From: Spirochaetia bacterium
GTDB taxonomy: Bacteria > Spirochaetota > Spirochaetia > Treponematales > Breznakiellaceae
Length of the DNA: 21,030 bases
Direction of reading: 5' to 3'
Assembly (NCBI GenBank): GCA_025997595.1
Contig: BNUU01000030.1
Span: 1 to 21,030 of the forward strand
Shown here piece after piece: positions 6,993-16,582 of this stretch (position 1 is its first letter; each line of letters starts with the position of its first letter). Below the pieces are notes generated by a model. That model did no database searches and was not told where the DNA came from. It was given only the letters and a program-made list of their open reading frames with translations. The translations under genes and the position numbers were made by a program.

Positions 6993-7992
6993 ACAAACTG
7001 CGGGTACCGCAAAACTCCTCGATGTCCGGAATGTTACCCGGTCCTTCCATGTAGGGGGTCTTATAAACGGGACCAAGATGATCGCGGTGAATGATGTTTC
7101 CTTTTCACTGGAAGCGGGGAAGCCGGAGATCTTTACCATTGCCGGGGAGAGCGGCAGCGGAAAGACAACCCTTTCCCGTATGCTTCTGCGGGACCTCGAA
7201 CCCTCCGGCGGGGAAGTTCTGTTTGAGGGACGGGATGTAACAACCATCAGGCGGCGGAAGGAATTTGCCGCCTTTATGAAAAAGGTACAGCCGGTTTTTC
7301 AGAATCCCTTTGAAACCTTTAATCCCCTGCGCCGGGTGGAGGAATATCTTTTTGATACGGCCCTTAATTTTGGCGTTGCTTCCGACCGGAAGTCTGCGGC
7401 ACAGGCGGTGGATAAATCCCTGCACCTGGTGGGGCTTTCCCTGGAGGAATTGAGCCGCCGTTATCCCCATGAACTTTCAGGCGGACAGATACAGCGGATA
7501 TCCGTGGCCCGTTCCCTTATTTCAAATCCGAGTCTTATCCTGGCGGATGAACCGGTGTCCATGGTGGACGCGAGTCTGCGTATGGCCATTGTGAATCTCT
7601 TTAAGAAACTCCGGGATGAGCAGGGAGTCAGCGTCATCTATATTACCCATGACCTCGCGACCGCCTACTATATCAGCGACCGGATCGCCATCATGCTCCG
7701 GGGTTATGTGGTGGAGATGGGACCTGTTGAAGCGGTGCTCGGCCGGCCCCTGCATCCCTATACCCAGCTCCTTAAGGAATCGGTTCCCACGCCGATACCG
7801 GTGGACAAGGAAGCCTGGGCGCAGCGTATCGGCTTATCCACCCAGGAAGTTAAGGAGTATAACCAAATTGGGTGCAAATTTGCCGGACGCTGTCCCCAGG
7901 CTATGGATATTTGCCGCAGCGCTGATCCGCCGGATATTACATCCGATGGAAGAACCGTAAAATGTTATCTCTATAAGGAAGTGCAGTCATGA
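6985..7992 (+). CDS. ABC importer ATPase 2, DppF/OppF type
   Basis: A 335-residue partner ATPase. Walker A is GESGSGKTT (54-62), Q-loop Gln106, signature LSGGQIQR (164-171), Walker B LILADEP (184-190) with Glu189, and H-loop His222. The D-loop region reads EPVSMVDAS instead of the commoner EPTSALD. The C-terminal extension contains [12 protein letters not shown] and a Cys-rich end ([13 protein letters not shown]). I chose the ATG at 6985 because AAAGGAG lies 7 nt upstream; the longer in-frame ATG at 6928 sits inside the previous gene without such a site. Its last four bases are shared with the GH51 start (ATGA), a strong sign that import and hydrolysis are co-expressed. Confidence 0.92.
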   Translation: MAEQTAGTAKLLDVRNVTRSFHVGGLINGTKMIAVNDVSFSLEAGKPEIFTIAGESGSGKTTLSRMLLRDLEPSGGEVLFEGRDVTTIRRRKEFAAFMKKVQPVFQNPFETFNPLRRVEEYLFDTALNFGVASDRKSAAQAVDKSLHLVGLSLEELSRRYPHELSGGQIQRISVARSLISNPSLILADEPVSMVDASLRMAIVNLFKKLRDEQGVSVIYITHDLATAYYISDRIAIMLRGYVVEMGPVEAVLGRPLHPYTQLLKESVPTPIPVDKEAWAQRIGLSTQEVKEYNQIGCKFAGRCPQAMDICRSADPPDITSDGRTVKCYLYKEVQS

Positions 7993-9476
7993 ACAGGGTC
8001 GCAATAAACCGGGAACAGGGCAGGGCCAGGATCAGCCGGCATATATACGGACATTTTTCCGAACATCTGGGGCGCTGTATTTATGACGGGTTCTGGGTCG
8101 GGCCGGATTCCCCCATTCCGAATACCCGGGGCATACGCAATGACGTGGTGGCTGCCCTCAAACATATCAGGATACCAAACCTCCGCTGGCCCGGCGGCTG
8201 CTTTGCCGATGAATACCACTGGAAGGATGGAATTGGTCCGCAGGAGGACAGACCAAAGATGATCAATACCCATTGGGGCGGCGTTACCGAGGACAACAGT
8301 TTCGGTACCCATGAATTTCTGGATCTTTGTGAGCAGCTCGGCTGTGATCCCTATATCTGCGGAAATGTCGGGAGCGGTACGGTACAGGAATTATCCCAGT
8401 GGGTGGAGTATATCAACCTTGAGGGAACCAGCCCCATGACGGAATTGCGCAAGAAAAACGGCAGGGCGGATCCCTGGGATGTAAAATTTTGGGGCATCGG
8501 GAACGAGAGCTGGGGCTGCGGGGGTAACATGACCCCCGAGTTTTACGCCGACAACTACCGCCGTTATGCGGTATACGCCCGGAATTACGGAAATTCTTCG
8601 CTCTATAAAATTGCCTGCGGTCCGAGTAACGATGATTATAACTGGACCCGGGTGGTGATGTCCAAAACCTGCGGCGAACGGGGGAATCTTCTCAACGGTC
8701 TTTCCCTTCATTATTACACCGTGCCCGGCGAATGGGCCCACAAGGGATCCGCTACGGAATTCACCGAAGATGAATGGCTTATCACTATGCGGAAGGCCTA
8801 TCACATGGATGAACTTATTTCCAAACACGGGGCCATCATGGATGAATTTGATCCTGCGCGGAAGGTGGGGCTGGTGGTGGATGAATGGGGAACCTGGTTC
8901 GATGTGGAACCGGGAACCAATCCGGGTTTCCTCTACCAGCAGAGCAGCCTTCGGGACGCCCTGGTTGCGGCAATTCATTTCAACATTTTTAACAACCATG
9001 CCGAGCGGGTGCAGATGGCAAACATTGCCCAAACCATCAATGTGCTCCAGTCGGTGATCCTTACCGAGGGAAGAAATATCGTACTGACCCCGACCTATCA
9101 TGCTTTTGATATGTTCAAGGTTCACCATGACGCGGTCAAGCTGCCGGTGTTTACGGAAAGTGAACCGGTTGCTGTTGGCTTCGGTTCCATTCCCGCAATT
9201 AGCGCCAGTGCTTCCATAGACGACGAAGACCGGGTCCACGTATCCCTTACCAATATCGATCCGGTGAAGGAACAGAAAGTTAACCTTGAATTGCGGGGCA
9301 TTCCGCTGAAATCTGTTTCCGGACAGATCCTGAGTTCGGCGAATATGCAGGATCATAACAGCTTTGATAATCCCGAAAAGGTGAAGCTGCGATCCTTTAC
9401 CGATGCGGTCATTTCCCACAGTACCGTTACGGTAACCTTGCCTTCAAAATCCGTGGTAACCCTGGAGATCCTCTAG
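7989..9476 (+). CDS. GH51 alpha-N-arabinofuranosidase (first copy)
   Basis: A 495-residue glycoside hydrolase of family 51, which removes terminal alpha-L-arabinofuranosyl units with retention of configuration. Family landmarks: [16 protein letters not shown] (19-34), [14 protein letters not shown] (65-78), the acid/base Glu173 in [11 protein letters not shown], and the nucleophile at about Glu299 in [11 protein letters not shown]-terminal beta-sandwich follows. There is no signal peptide, so it acts in the cytoplasm on imported sugar. The start overlaps the preceding ATPase stop by 4 nt. The WGCGG context and overall sequence differ clearly from the second GH51 downstream, so the two probably have different substrate or linkage preferences. 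Exact specificity cannot be read from sequence. Confidence 0.9.
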   Translation: MNRVAINREQGRARISRHIYGHFSEHLGRCIYDGFWVGPDSPIPNTRGIRNDVVAALKHIRIPNLRWPGGCFADEYHWKDGIGPQEDRPKMINTHWGGVTEDNSFGTHEFLDLCEQLGCDPYICGNVGSGTVQELSQWVEYINLEGTSPMTELRKKNGRADPWDVKFWGIGNESWGCGGNMTPEFYADNYRRYAVYARNYGNSSLYKIACGPSNDDYNWTRVVMSKTCGERGNLLNGLSLHYYTVPGEWAHKGSATEFTEDEWLITMRKAYHMDELISKHGAIMDEFDPARKVGLVVDEWGTWFDVEPGTNPGFLYQQSSLRDALVAAIHFNIFNNHAERVQMANIAQTINVLQSVILTEGRNIVLTPTYHAFDMFKVHHDAVKLPVFTESEPVAVGFGSIPAISASASIDDEDRVHVSLTNIDPVKEQKVNLELRGIPLKSVSGQILSSANMQDHNSFDNPEKVKLRSFTDAVISHSTVTVTLPSKSVVTLEIL

Positions 9477-9497
9477 GGGCTGACAGGGAATTCTGTT

Positions 9498-9764
9498 ATG
9501 ATATTTGCGGATTGTCCCCGCTGCGAAGCTCAGAGGGATTTTAGTCCCGAAGTTATTGCCGCTCAGGTAGAGGGGGTTTATATTGCCCCATCCCTCCGGG
9601 CCGGCAGCGCTTTGTACGGGAAGAGGCTTGCCGCCTGTTCCCGCTGTGATTCGCTGCGGGAAAAAGTTCTCTGTGCCCACTGCGGATGTTTTGTCCTGTT
9701 CAGGGCGCGGCCCAGGAAAAGTTATTGTCCCCACCCGGAGGGGGATAAGTGGCCGGCGGAATAG
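9498..9764 (+). CDS. Small Cys-rich putative zinc-binding protein (DUF6171-like)
   Basis: An 88-residue protein with eight cysteines arranged as CPRC (6-9), CSRC (47-50), CAHCGC (59-64) and CPH (77-79), ending in EGDKW. This pairing suggests two zinc-ribbon-like sites. From memory the RLAACSRCDSL ... CAHCGCFV ... CPHPEGDKW pattern resembles the small uncharacterised DUF6171 group; I could not verify this. It sits between the two GH51 genes, 21 nt after one and 29 nt before the other, and so is probably in the operon. The ribosome-binding site is weak (CAGGGA, 10 nt upstream). The pattern of conserved-looking Cys pairs argues for a real gene. Function is unknown. Confidence 0.65.
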   Translation: MIFADCPRCEAQRDFSPEVIAAQVEGVYIAPSLRAGSALYGKRLAACSRCDSLREKVLCAHCGCFVLFRARPRKSYCPHPEGDKWPAE

Positions 9765-9775
9765 ATGTCGACTAA

Positions 9776-11305
<1,530 letters not shown>

Positions 11306-11343
11306 ACAGATACCAAAAATAGTTTTATCCTGATGTAACTACA

Positions 11344-12654
11344 ATGAATATCGCCTTTGGTCACACCAACATGGATCTGGATTGCCTGGGTTCCCTGATC
11401 CTGGTAAAAAAACTCTTCCCCCAATACCGTCTGGTGCGGAGTAAATTGATCCACCCTGCGGCGCGGAACCTTTACAACCTGTATCAAAACTATTTTGATT
11501 TTCTGGATCCAAAGGATCTTGAAGAAGAACATATCGAAAACATCATTATTGTAGATACCTGTATGGCCGAACGGGTGGGTGAGTACCTGACATGTGTCCG
11601 TAATTCAGACCCGAAGATCCGGATTATCGATCATCACCAAATTGAAAACTGCAATATTTTGGGGGCCGTGATCGAAGGGGGGCGGGTGGGGGCCAATACT
11701 TCCTACCTGGGAAAACTTGCCATGATGCAGGGGATCAAACTCCAGTCGGAAGAAGCGACAATTGCACTGACGGGGATCTACGCCGATACGGGGCGGCTCA
11801 TTTATGAAAATGTCCGCCGGGAAGATTTTGAAGTTTGCGCCTGGCTTTTGGATATGGGGGCTTCGTTGAGGCTCGTCAAATCCTTTCTTGAGCCCATTCA
11901 GGATGATGATCAGATTGTGACCTTGAGCCAGATACTTCTTTCCATGGTTACCCGTGAAATTCAGGGGCATAGTATTCTTTTAAGTTATCTTGAGATTGCA
12001 GAAAATATTCCCGGTCTTTCTACGGTGGTAGAAAAGGTGATGGACATCGAACACCCCGACGCCTATTTTGCCTTTTTTTATATTCCAAAAAGTAAAACAA
12101 CTTTTCTGATCGCCCGCAGTCAAAAGGCCCGGATCGATCTCCACGAACTGCTCCATGTTTACGGCGGCGGGGGACATCACCTTGCGGCGTCGGCAAAAAT
12201 TATCAACCGGGATGGTCCGGCTTTTTATGAAGAATTTTTGGCCTGTCTGGAAAGCTCCCTGTCCCCCGCAACCCGCGCAGAAAATATCATGACCCGGAAT
12301 GTCCGCACGATACATGAAAACAACAGCCTTCTTGAAGCGTCTTTATTGCTGGAAGAGGCCGAACTTACCGGCGTTCCCGTGCTGAATAATAACGAAGAGG
12401 TGACCGGCTACATCGGTTTAAGGGATATTATGAAGGGCCGCAAGGCTGCGGTGATGAACGCGCCGGTAAAGGCCTATATGTCAAAACCGGCGATCATCGC
12501 AAGCGGCGCCGTCACCATGCGGGAGGTAGAGCGGATGTTCTACAAACACCACATCGGCCACCTGCCCATTGTGGAGGATCACAAGCTCGTGGGCATTGTT
12601 ACCCGCTGGGATTATTTGCAGTACAAAAAACGCCAGACGGGTAATAATCAGTAA
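11344..12654 (+). CDS. DHH/DHHA1 phosphoesterase with C-terminal CBS pair
   Basis: A 436-residue cytoplasmic protein with three parts. The DHH domain carries HTNMDLD (7-13), VDTC (70-73), DHH (96-98) and GIYADTG (144-150), the Asp/His set that binds Mn2+. The DHHA1 domain has GGGGHHLAASA (about 273-283). Two CBS motifs follow (about 300-430; MTRNVRTIHENNSL and MSKPAIIASGAVTMREV), which usually sense adenosine nucleotides. This matches the N-terminal half of a known DHH-CBS-poly(A) polymerase/tRNA nucleotidyltransferase fusion, but no nucleotidyltransferase domain follows. The DHHA1 motif argues against family II pyrophosphatase. A nanoRNA or cyclic-dinucleotide phosphodiesterase role is possible. 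The ribosome-binding site is poor, and I found no clear promoter in the 38-nt gap. Confidence 0.85.
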   Translation: MNIAFGHTNMDLDCLGSLILVKKLFPQYRLVRSKLIHPAARNLYNLYQNYFDFLDPKDLEEEHIENIIIVDTCMAERVGEYLTCVRNSDPKIRIIDHHQIENCNILGAVIEGGRVGANTSYLGKLAMMQGIKLQSEEATIALTGIYADTGRLIYENVRREDFEVCAWLLDMGASLRLVKSFLEPIQDDDQIVTLSQILLSMVTREIQGHSILLSYLEIAENIPGLSTVVEKVMDIEHPDAYFAFFYIPKSKTTFLIARSQKARIDLHELLHVYGGGGHHLAASAKIINRDGPAFYEEFLACLESSLSPATRAENIMTRNVRTIHENNSLLEASLLLEEAELTGVPVLNNNEEVTGYIGLRDIMKGRKAAVMNAPVKAYMSKPAIIASGAVTMREVERMFYKHHIGHLPIVEDHKLVGIVTRWDYLQYKKRQTGNNQ

Positions 12655-12659
12655 TTACT

Positions 12660-12780
12660 TGAGCCGGTTCAAAAATTAAGAATTTAACCACGAACTACAC
12701 GAAAAACACGAACTAAATGATCTTTTTGGTGTGGTTCGTGTGGTTCGTGGTTAATTAATTTCTATTTTGGAACCGGCTCA
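12660..12780. repeat. 121-bp palindromic element between convergent genes
   Basis: The outer arms TGAGCCGGTTC (12660-12670) and GAACCGGCTCA (12770-12780) are perfect 11-bp inverted repeats. Inner arms 12684-12709 and 12729-12754 pair over 24 of 26 positions (one G-T) and are built from short CACGAAC-type sub-repeats. The element fills the whole gap between two convergent genes and could act as a bidirectional terminator. Its structure is also that of a small non-autonomous repeat (MITE or REP-like). The right terminal repeat supplies the TGA stop of glyS. Confidence 0.75.
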
Positions 12781-14148
12781 CTTAATCCGTTTATAGGATT
12801 TTATTTCCTGATGCAGCCGCGCAGACAGTTCCGCTATCGGCACGCGTACCTGTTCCATGGAATCACGGAAACGCAGTGTTACTGTGCTGTTCTCCTTTGA
12901 TTCGTAATCAATGGTGACGCAGAAGGGGGTGCCCGCCTCGTCCTGGCGGCGGTAGCGGCGGCCGATGGCGCCGGCCTGATCGTAATCGGTGGCGAAGTCT
13001 TCCCGCAGTGTGTTACGGATGTCCTGGGCCAGTTCGGCAAGGCCGTCCTTTTTCATTAGCGGAAGGATTGCCACGGTGACCGGGGCTACCGTGGGGTGGA
13101 AACGAAGCACGGTGCGCCAGTCGTCGTCGTTGCCCTTGTCGGCGACTTTTTCCTCATCGTAAGCATCGCAGAGGATCATCAGCAAAGTCCGGGTGAGGCC
13201 GGCGGAAGTTTCGATGATGAAGGGGATATAGCGCTCGTTGCCATTTTCCTGATCGATGTACTGGAGGTCTTTGCCGCTGAACTCGGTGTGCCGGGTGAGG
13301 TCGTAGTTGGAGCGGTTGTGGACCCCCTCAAGTTCCCGCCAGCCCATGGGGAAGAGGTACTCGATGTCGTAGGCGTCCTTGGCGTAGTGGGCCAGCTCAT
13401 CCGGGCCGTGCTGGTGCCAACGGAGGCTGTCCATCTTGACCCCGAGTTTTTCGTAGTAGGCCCAGCGCCGTTTCTTCCATTCGTTGAACCATTCCACGTC
13501 CGTGCCGGGTTTGACAAAGTACTGCATCTCCATCTGCTCGAATTCGCAGGTGCGGAAGATGAAGTTCTTGGTGACAATCTCGTTGCGGAAGGCCTTGCCT
13601 ATCTGGGCGATGCCGAAGGGTATTTTCATCCGGTTGGACTGGATGATGTTTTTGTAGTTCACGTAAATTCCCTGGGCGGTTTCGGGCCGCAGGTAGATGA
13701 TGCTGGCGCTGTCCTCCGCCGGGCCGATGTTGGTTTTGAACATCAGGTTGAATTTGCGGGTGTCGGTGAGCTCTCCGCCGCATTCGGGACATTTTTTTGC
13801 GGCCAGGTTTTCCGCCGGGATCTGGTCCGCCCGGAAACGGGTTTTGCATTTTTTGCAGTCCACCAATGGATCGGTAAAATTCTCCACGTGGCCGGAGGCT
13901 TCCCAGGTGCGGGGGTGCATCAGGATGGCGGCGTCAAGGCCCACGATGTCGTCGTGGAGCTGGGTCATTGTTTTCCACCAGTTCCGGCTGATGCGGTTCT
14001 TAAGCTCTATCCCCAGGGGGCCGTAGTCCCAGGCGCCGTTCTGGCCCCCGTAAATCTCGGATGACTGAAACACAAAACCCCGCCGCTTGGCCAGCGACGT
14101 GATTTTTTCCATGGTGGCCTTTCCCTGATACTCTGATACATCGGACAT
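12778..14148 (-). CDS. glyS: Glycyl-tRNA synthetase, homodimeric class II type
   Basis: A 456-residue enzyme that charges tRNA-Gly with glycine using ATP. Class II landmarks are present: the N-terminal KRRGFVFQSSEIYGGQNGAWDYGPLG (first part RRGFVFQSSEIYGG), motif 2 IGKAFRNE ... FIFRTCEFEQME, and motif 3 SAGLTRTLLMIL. A Cys4 cluster in the insertion (CKKC ... CPEC, around residues 97-125) resembles a zinc site. The length and single chain fit the alpha2 form, not the two-subunit alpha/beta form. GGAG lies 10 nt before the ATG at 14148, which supports this start over Met13. The stop TGA lies in the terminal repeat of the palindromic element. Confidence 0.95.
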   Translation of the reverse strand: MSDVSEYQGKATMEKITSLAKRRGFVFQSSEIYGGQNGAWDYGPLGIELKNRISRNWWKTMTQLHDDIVGLDAAILMHPRTWEASGHVENFTDPLVDCKKCKTRFRADQIPAENLAAKKCPECGGELTDTRKFNLMFKTNIGPAEDSASIIYLRPETAQGIYVNYKNIIQSNRMKIPFGIAQIGKAFRNEIVTKNFIFRTCEFEQMEMQYFVKPGTDVEWFNEWKKRRWAYYEKLGVKMDSLRWHQHGPDELAHYAKDAYDIEYLFPMGWRELEGVHNRSNYDLTRHTEFSGKDLQYIDQENGNERYIPFIIETSAGLTRTLLMILCDAYDEEKVADKGNDDDWRTVLRFHPTVAPVTVAILPLMKKDGLAELAQDIRNTLREDFATDYDQAGAIGRRYRRQDEAGTPFCVTIDYESKENSTVTLRFRDSMEQVRVPIAELSARLHQEIKSYKRIK

Positions 14149-14270
14149 GAATGGTTCTCCAAAAAAAGTGATGGCCCGGCGGTTGGTTCCAACGGAAGCG
14201 GACTACCCCGAACATGTGGATAGTATATAGAAAGAAGGGCCGAATGGCGAGGGGGCGGAGTGCCAACCTT
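14149..14270 (-). other. Spacer upstream of glyS
   Basis: A 122-nt gap between two minus-strand genes. A TATACT box on the minus strand (complement near 14219-14228) could be the -10 of a glyS promoter, but I find no good -35 at the usual distance. A near-palindrome GTTGGTTCCAAC lies at about 14181-14192. No terminator with a T-run is evident for the gene upstream. Confidence 0.3.
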
Positions 14271-15230
14271 TTATCGGATCTTGAAATTTGCAATCACCGC
14301 CACGCGATAAAATTCAAGATGCCGCTTCGGACCTGAATCCCCTATGCGCCGGTCCTGATAAAAGGCGAGATCCTTTGTGGCATCGGTAAAATTGCGCCGG
14401 GTTCTGAACTGCGTGATCAGCGCGGCGCTAAACCACTTGTTGACGGTGAAGTTGCTCAATACAGAAAATGTCCAGCGGCCGAGCCCATCGCCCCAGTCTT
14501 TGCCGCCTGCGGCGCCGTACAGATACTTGTCCACTTCAGTGAGAAGACCCACGGTGTCAAGAAAGATCGGCATTTGGTAGCCCACAAAGAAACTGCCGTA
14601 GTAGGCAAAGCCGTTGCGGTTTTCACCGTCATCATTGGCGGTATACCAGGAATCCGTTTTTGAGGCGGCGCTGTAGGCGTCATAGTGAATCCGGTGCTGC
14701 GTTTGAAACACAATGTGATGCCAGTCGCCCGGGCGTATCGCGGCAAAATCAAACTGAAAGAGGCCGGCCGCCCGGATATTCCATATCACCCCGTCAAAGG
14801 CCGATCCAATCACGGCCGTTGTGCCGTCGCCGTTAGGGTGATTGATGCCAATACCCTTCGATTTGCCGCCAAACATATCGATGTTCCACCCCGAACCGAT
14901 GCGCCCGCCCGCGATGAGCTGCAAAAACGCTATCGGCGTCCAGGTAACTTCGCCAACGCCAAAGATCGATACGGGCGTTACCTCAAATGATGTGCCCACC
15001 CTGACATTGTTAGCGCCGGTAAGCGCCCCTTCCCCCTGCAGGAAGGGGAAGGTCCACGACTGCGTCAACGCCGCCTGCGCCTCCGGGAGGGAGGATGCGG
15101 TAATACTTACCGATGTTTCGGATTTGACTGATTTGGCGGGAGCGGCGGCGGATTCTTCCTGGGCCATTACCGGCGGCGCAATCAGCAAAAGTACCGATAG
15201 GATCGGCAGCAGAGACCTATTTGTTTTCAT
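14271..15230 (-). CDS. Putative outer-membrane beta-barrel protein
   Basis: A 319-residue exported protein of unknown function. The N-terminus MKTNRSLLPILSVLLLIAPPVMAQEE is a classical signal peptide with cleavage after A-Q or V-M-A (MKTNRSLLPILSVLLLIAPP, then VMAQ). After a short Ala/Ser-rich linker the sequence alternates polar and hydrophobic residues with many Gly, Trp and Tyr and few Cys, in strands such as VTWTPIAFLQLIAGGRIGSG, and ends in FYRVAVIANFKIR. This is the look of an outer-membrane barrel. I chose ATG 15230 over the GTG at 15239 because AGGTG sits 6 nt upstream of the ATG and the GTG is part of that site. It stands alone, divergent from the aminotransferase cluster. I cannot name its family. 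Confidence 0.65.
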   Translation of the reverse strand: MKTNRSLLPILSVLLLIAPPVMAQEESAAAPAKSVKSETSVSITASSLPEAQAALTQSWTFPFLQGEGALTGANNVRVGTSFEVTPVSIFGVGEVTWTPIAFLQLIAGGRIGSGWNIDMFGGKSKGIGINHPNGDGTTAVIGSAFDGVIWNIRAAGLFQFDFAAIRPGDWHHIVFQTQHRIHYDAYSAASKTDSWYTANDDGENRNGFAYYGSFFVGYQMPIFLDTVGLLTEVDKYLYGAAGGKDWGDGLGRWTFSVLSNFTVNKWFSAALITQFRTRRNFTDATKDLAFYQDRRIGDSGPKRHLEFYRVAVIANFKIR

Positions 15231-15339
15231 AGTTTTCACCTGTCCGGAAAGAATAGTACTATAATACGATAATGTAAATAATAGTCATAAACGGTGTTAA
15301 AAAATCCCAGTGTTCAGCTGAAAATTTTTAATGTTATTG

Positions 15340-15388
15340 TTGACAGATCCTGGAAAAACATGGTACTTTTATATAAGTGTTTTACACT
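15340..15388 (+). promoter_or_regulatory. Candidate promoter and palindrome upstream of the aminotransferase cluster
   Basis: A perfect TTGACA lies at 15340-15345. The best -10 at 18 bp is TACTTT (15364-15369), a weak match, and TATATAA nearby (15370-15376) is too far for it. A small palindrome, AGTGT-TTT-ACACT (15376-15388), lies just before the ribosome-binding site and may be an operator or a leader hairpin. The whole region 15240-15400 is AT-rich relative to its surroundings, as expected of divergent promoters. Confidence 0.4.
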
Positions 15389-15401
15389 ATAGGAGAACAA
15401 A

Positions 15402-16574
15402 ATGATAAATAAAGTAGCGGACAGGATGAGTCTGCTCCACACCGAATCGGCTTTTCAGATTCTGGCGCGGGCCAATGAACTTGAGGCGCAGGGAAAGAGC
15501 GTTATCCACCTGGAAATAGGCCAGCCCGATTTTAAGACGCCTCAGAACATCATAGAGGCGGCCTATAAGGCCATGAACGAAGGCAAAACCGGTTACGGCC
15601 CCACCGGCGGCATCATCCCCCTGCGGGAGACCATTGCCGAACACTGCCGGACTTACAAAAATGTTAAAACCGACATAAATGAGATCGTGGTGGTGCCCGG
15701 CGGCAAACCGATCATGTTCTTTAGCATGCTGATGCTGGCCCAGGCGGGGGACGAGGTGATCTTCCCCGATCCGGGTTTTCCCATTTACGAATCGGTGATC
15801 AATTTTTCCGGCGCCAAAGCGGTTCCCATGCCCCTGCTTGAGGAAAAGGGGTTCCGGGTGGACCTGGATAAACTCAGGAAGGATATTAACGAAAGGACCA
15901 AACTGATCATTATTAACAATCCCGGCAACCCCACCGGGGGCATGTTCACCAAAGAAGATATTTACGCAATTGCCGACATGGTGCGGGGCAAGGGCATTTA
16001 CATCCTGTCCGATGAGATATACGACCGGATTATTTTTGGTGAAAAACCTGTTTCCATTGCGACCCTGCCGGGCATGAAGGACTGGACCATCATTCTGGAC
16101 GGATTTTCCAAGACCTATGCCATGACCGGCTGGCGGCTTGGTTACGGCGTCATGAACCGCGAGCTGGCTGAACATGTCACCATGCTGATGGTGAACTCCA
16201 ATTCCTGCGCCGCCACCATGACCCAGTGGGCGGCCATTGAAGCCCTGAAGGGGCCCCAGGACGAGCCTGCAAAAATGGTGAAAGCCTTTAAGGAACGGCG
16301 GGATTACATCGTAGACGCCCTGAACCATATTGACGGTATCCACTGCAATATGCCGGAAGGGGCCTTCTATGTATTCCCCAACATTTCATCCTTCGGCCTT
16401 ACCTCTGCGAAGTTTGCCGGCCGGCTTTTGGAAGAGGCGGGTGTCGCCGCGGCGGGGGGCACCGCATTCGGCAGCCATGGCGAAGGCTTTGTACGGTTCT
16501 CCAGCGCCAATTCCCTTGAGAACATCAAGATCGCCATTGACCGGCTGGAGAAATTCTGCAAGGGTTTAAGGTAG
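15402..16574 (+). CDS. Class I/II pyridoxal-phosphate aminotransferase
   Basis: A 390-residue aspartate-aminotransferase-fold enzyme that moves an amino group between an amino acid and a 2-oxoacid. Landmarks: LEIGQPDFKTP near the N-terminus, the NNPGNPTGG segment, SDEIYDRI, and the PLP-binding Lys237 in GFSKTYAMTGWRLGYG. The carboxylate-binding Arg is in EGFVRFSSANS near the C-terminus. Sequence style and length fit the I-gamma aspartate/aromatic/alanine group; the exact substrate cannot be read. AGGAG precedes the ATG by 6 nt. It heads a tight cluster, with the next gene 8 nt away. Confidence 0.9.
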   Translation: MINKVADRMSLLHTESAFQILARANELEAQGKSVIHLEIGQPDFKTPQNIIEAAYKAMNEGKTGYGPTGGIIPLRETIAEHCRTYKNVKTDINEIVVVPGGKPIMFFSMLMLAQAGDEVIFPDPGFPIYESVINFSGAKAVPMPLLEEKGFRVDLDKLRKDINERTKLIIINNPGNPTGGMFTKEDIYAIADMVRGKGIYILSDEIYDRIIFGEKPVSIATLPGMKDWTIILDGFSKTYAMTGWRLGYGVMNRELAEHVTMLMVNSNSCAATMTQWAAIEALKGPQDEPAKMVKAFKERRDYIVDALNHIDGIHCNMPEGAFYVFPNISSFGLTSAKFAGRLLEEAGVAAAGGTAFGSHGEGFVRFSSANSLENIKIAIDRLEKFCKGLR

Positions 16575-16582
16575 GAGAAACC

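Noticed and set aside
11344..12654. Family II inorganic pyrophosphatase
   Set aside because: CBS-containing pyrophosphatases have a DHHA2 domain after the DHH domain. This protein has the GGGGHHLAASA motif of DHHA1.
13096..14064. A 322-codon plus-strand ORF antisense to glyS
   Set aside because: Its protein is Gly/Val/Phe-rich and low in complexity, as expected of a shadow in GC-rich DNA, while the minus-strand frame encodes an unmistakable glycyl-tRNA synthetase.
15231..15239. GTG start for the barrel-like protein
   Set aside because: The GTG belongs to the AGGTG ribosome-binding site of the ATG at 15230.
15387..16343. A 318-codon minus-strand ORF opposite the aminotransferase
   Set aside because: It is a His/Gly-rich shadow of a clear aminotransferase gene, without its own ribosome-binding site. 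The same applies to long antisense ORFs at 8391-9419 and 9722-10918.
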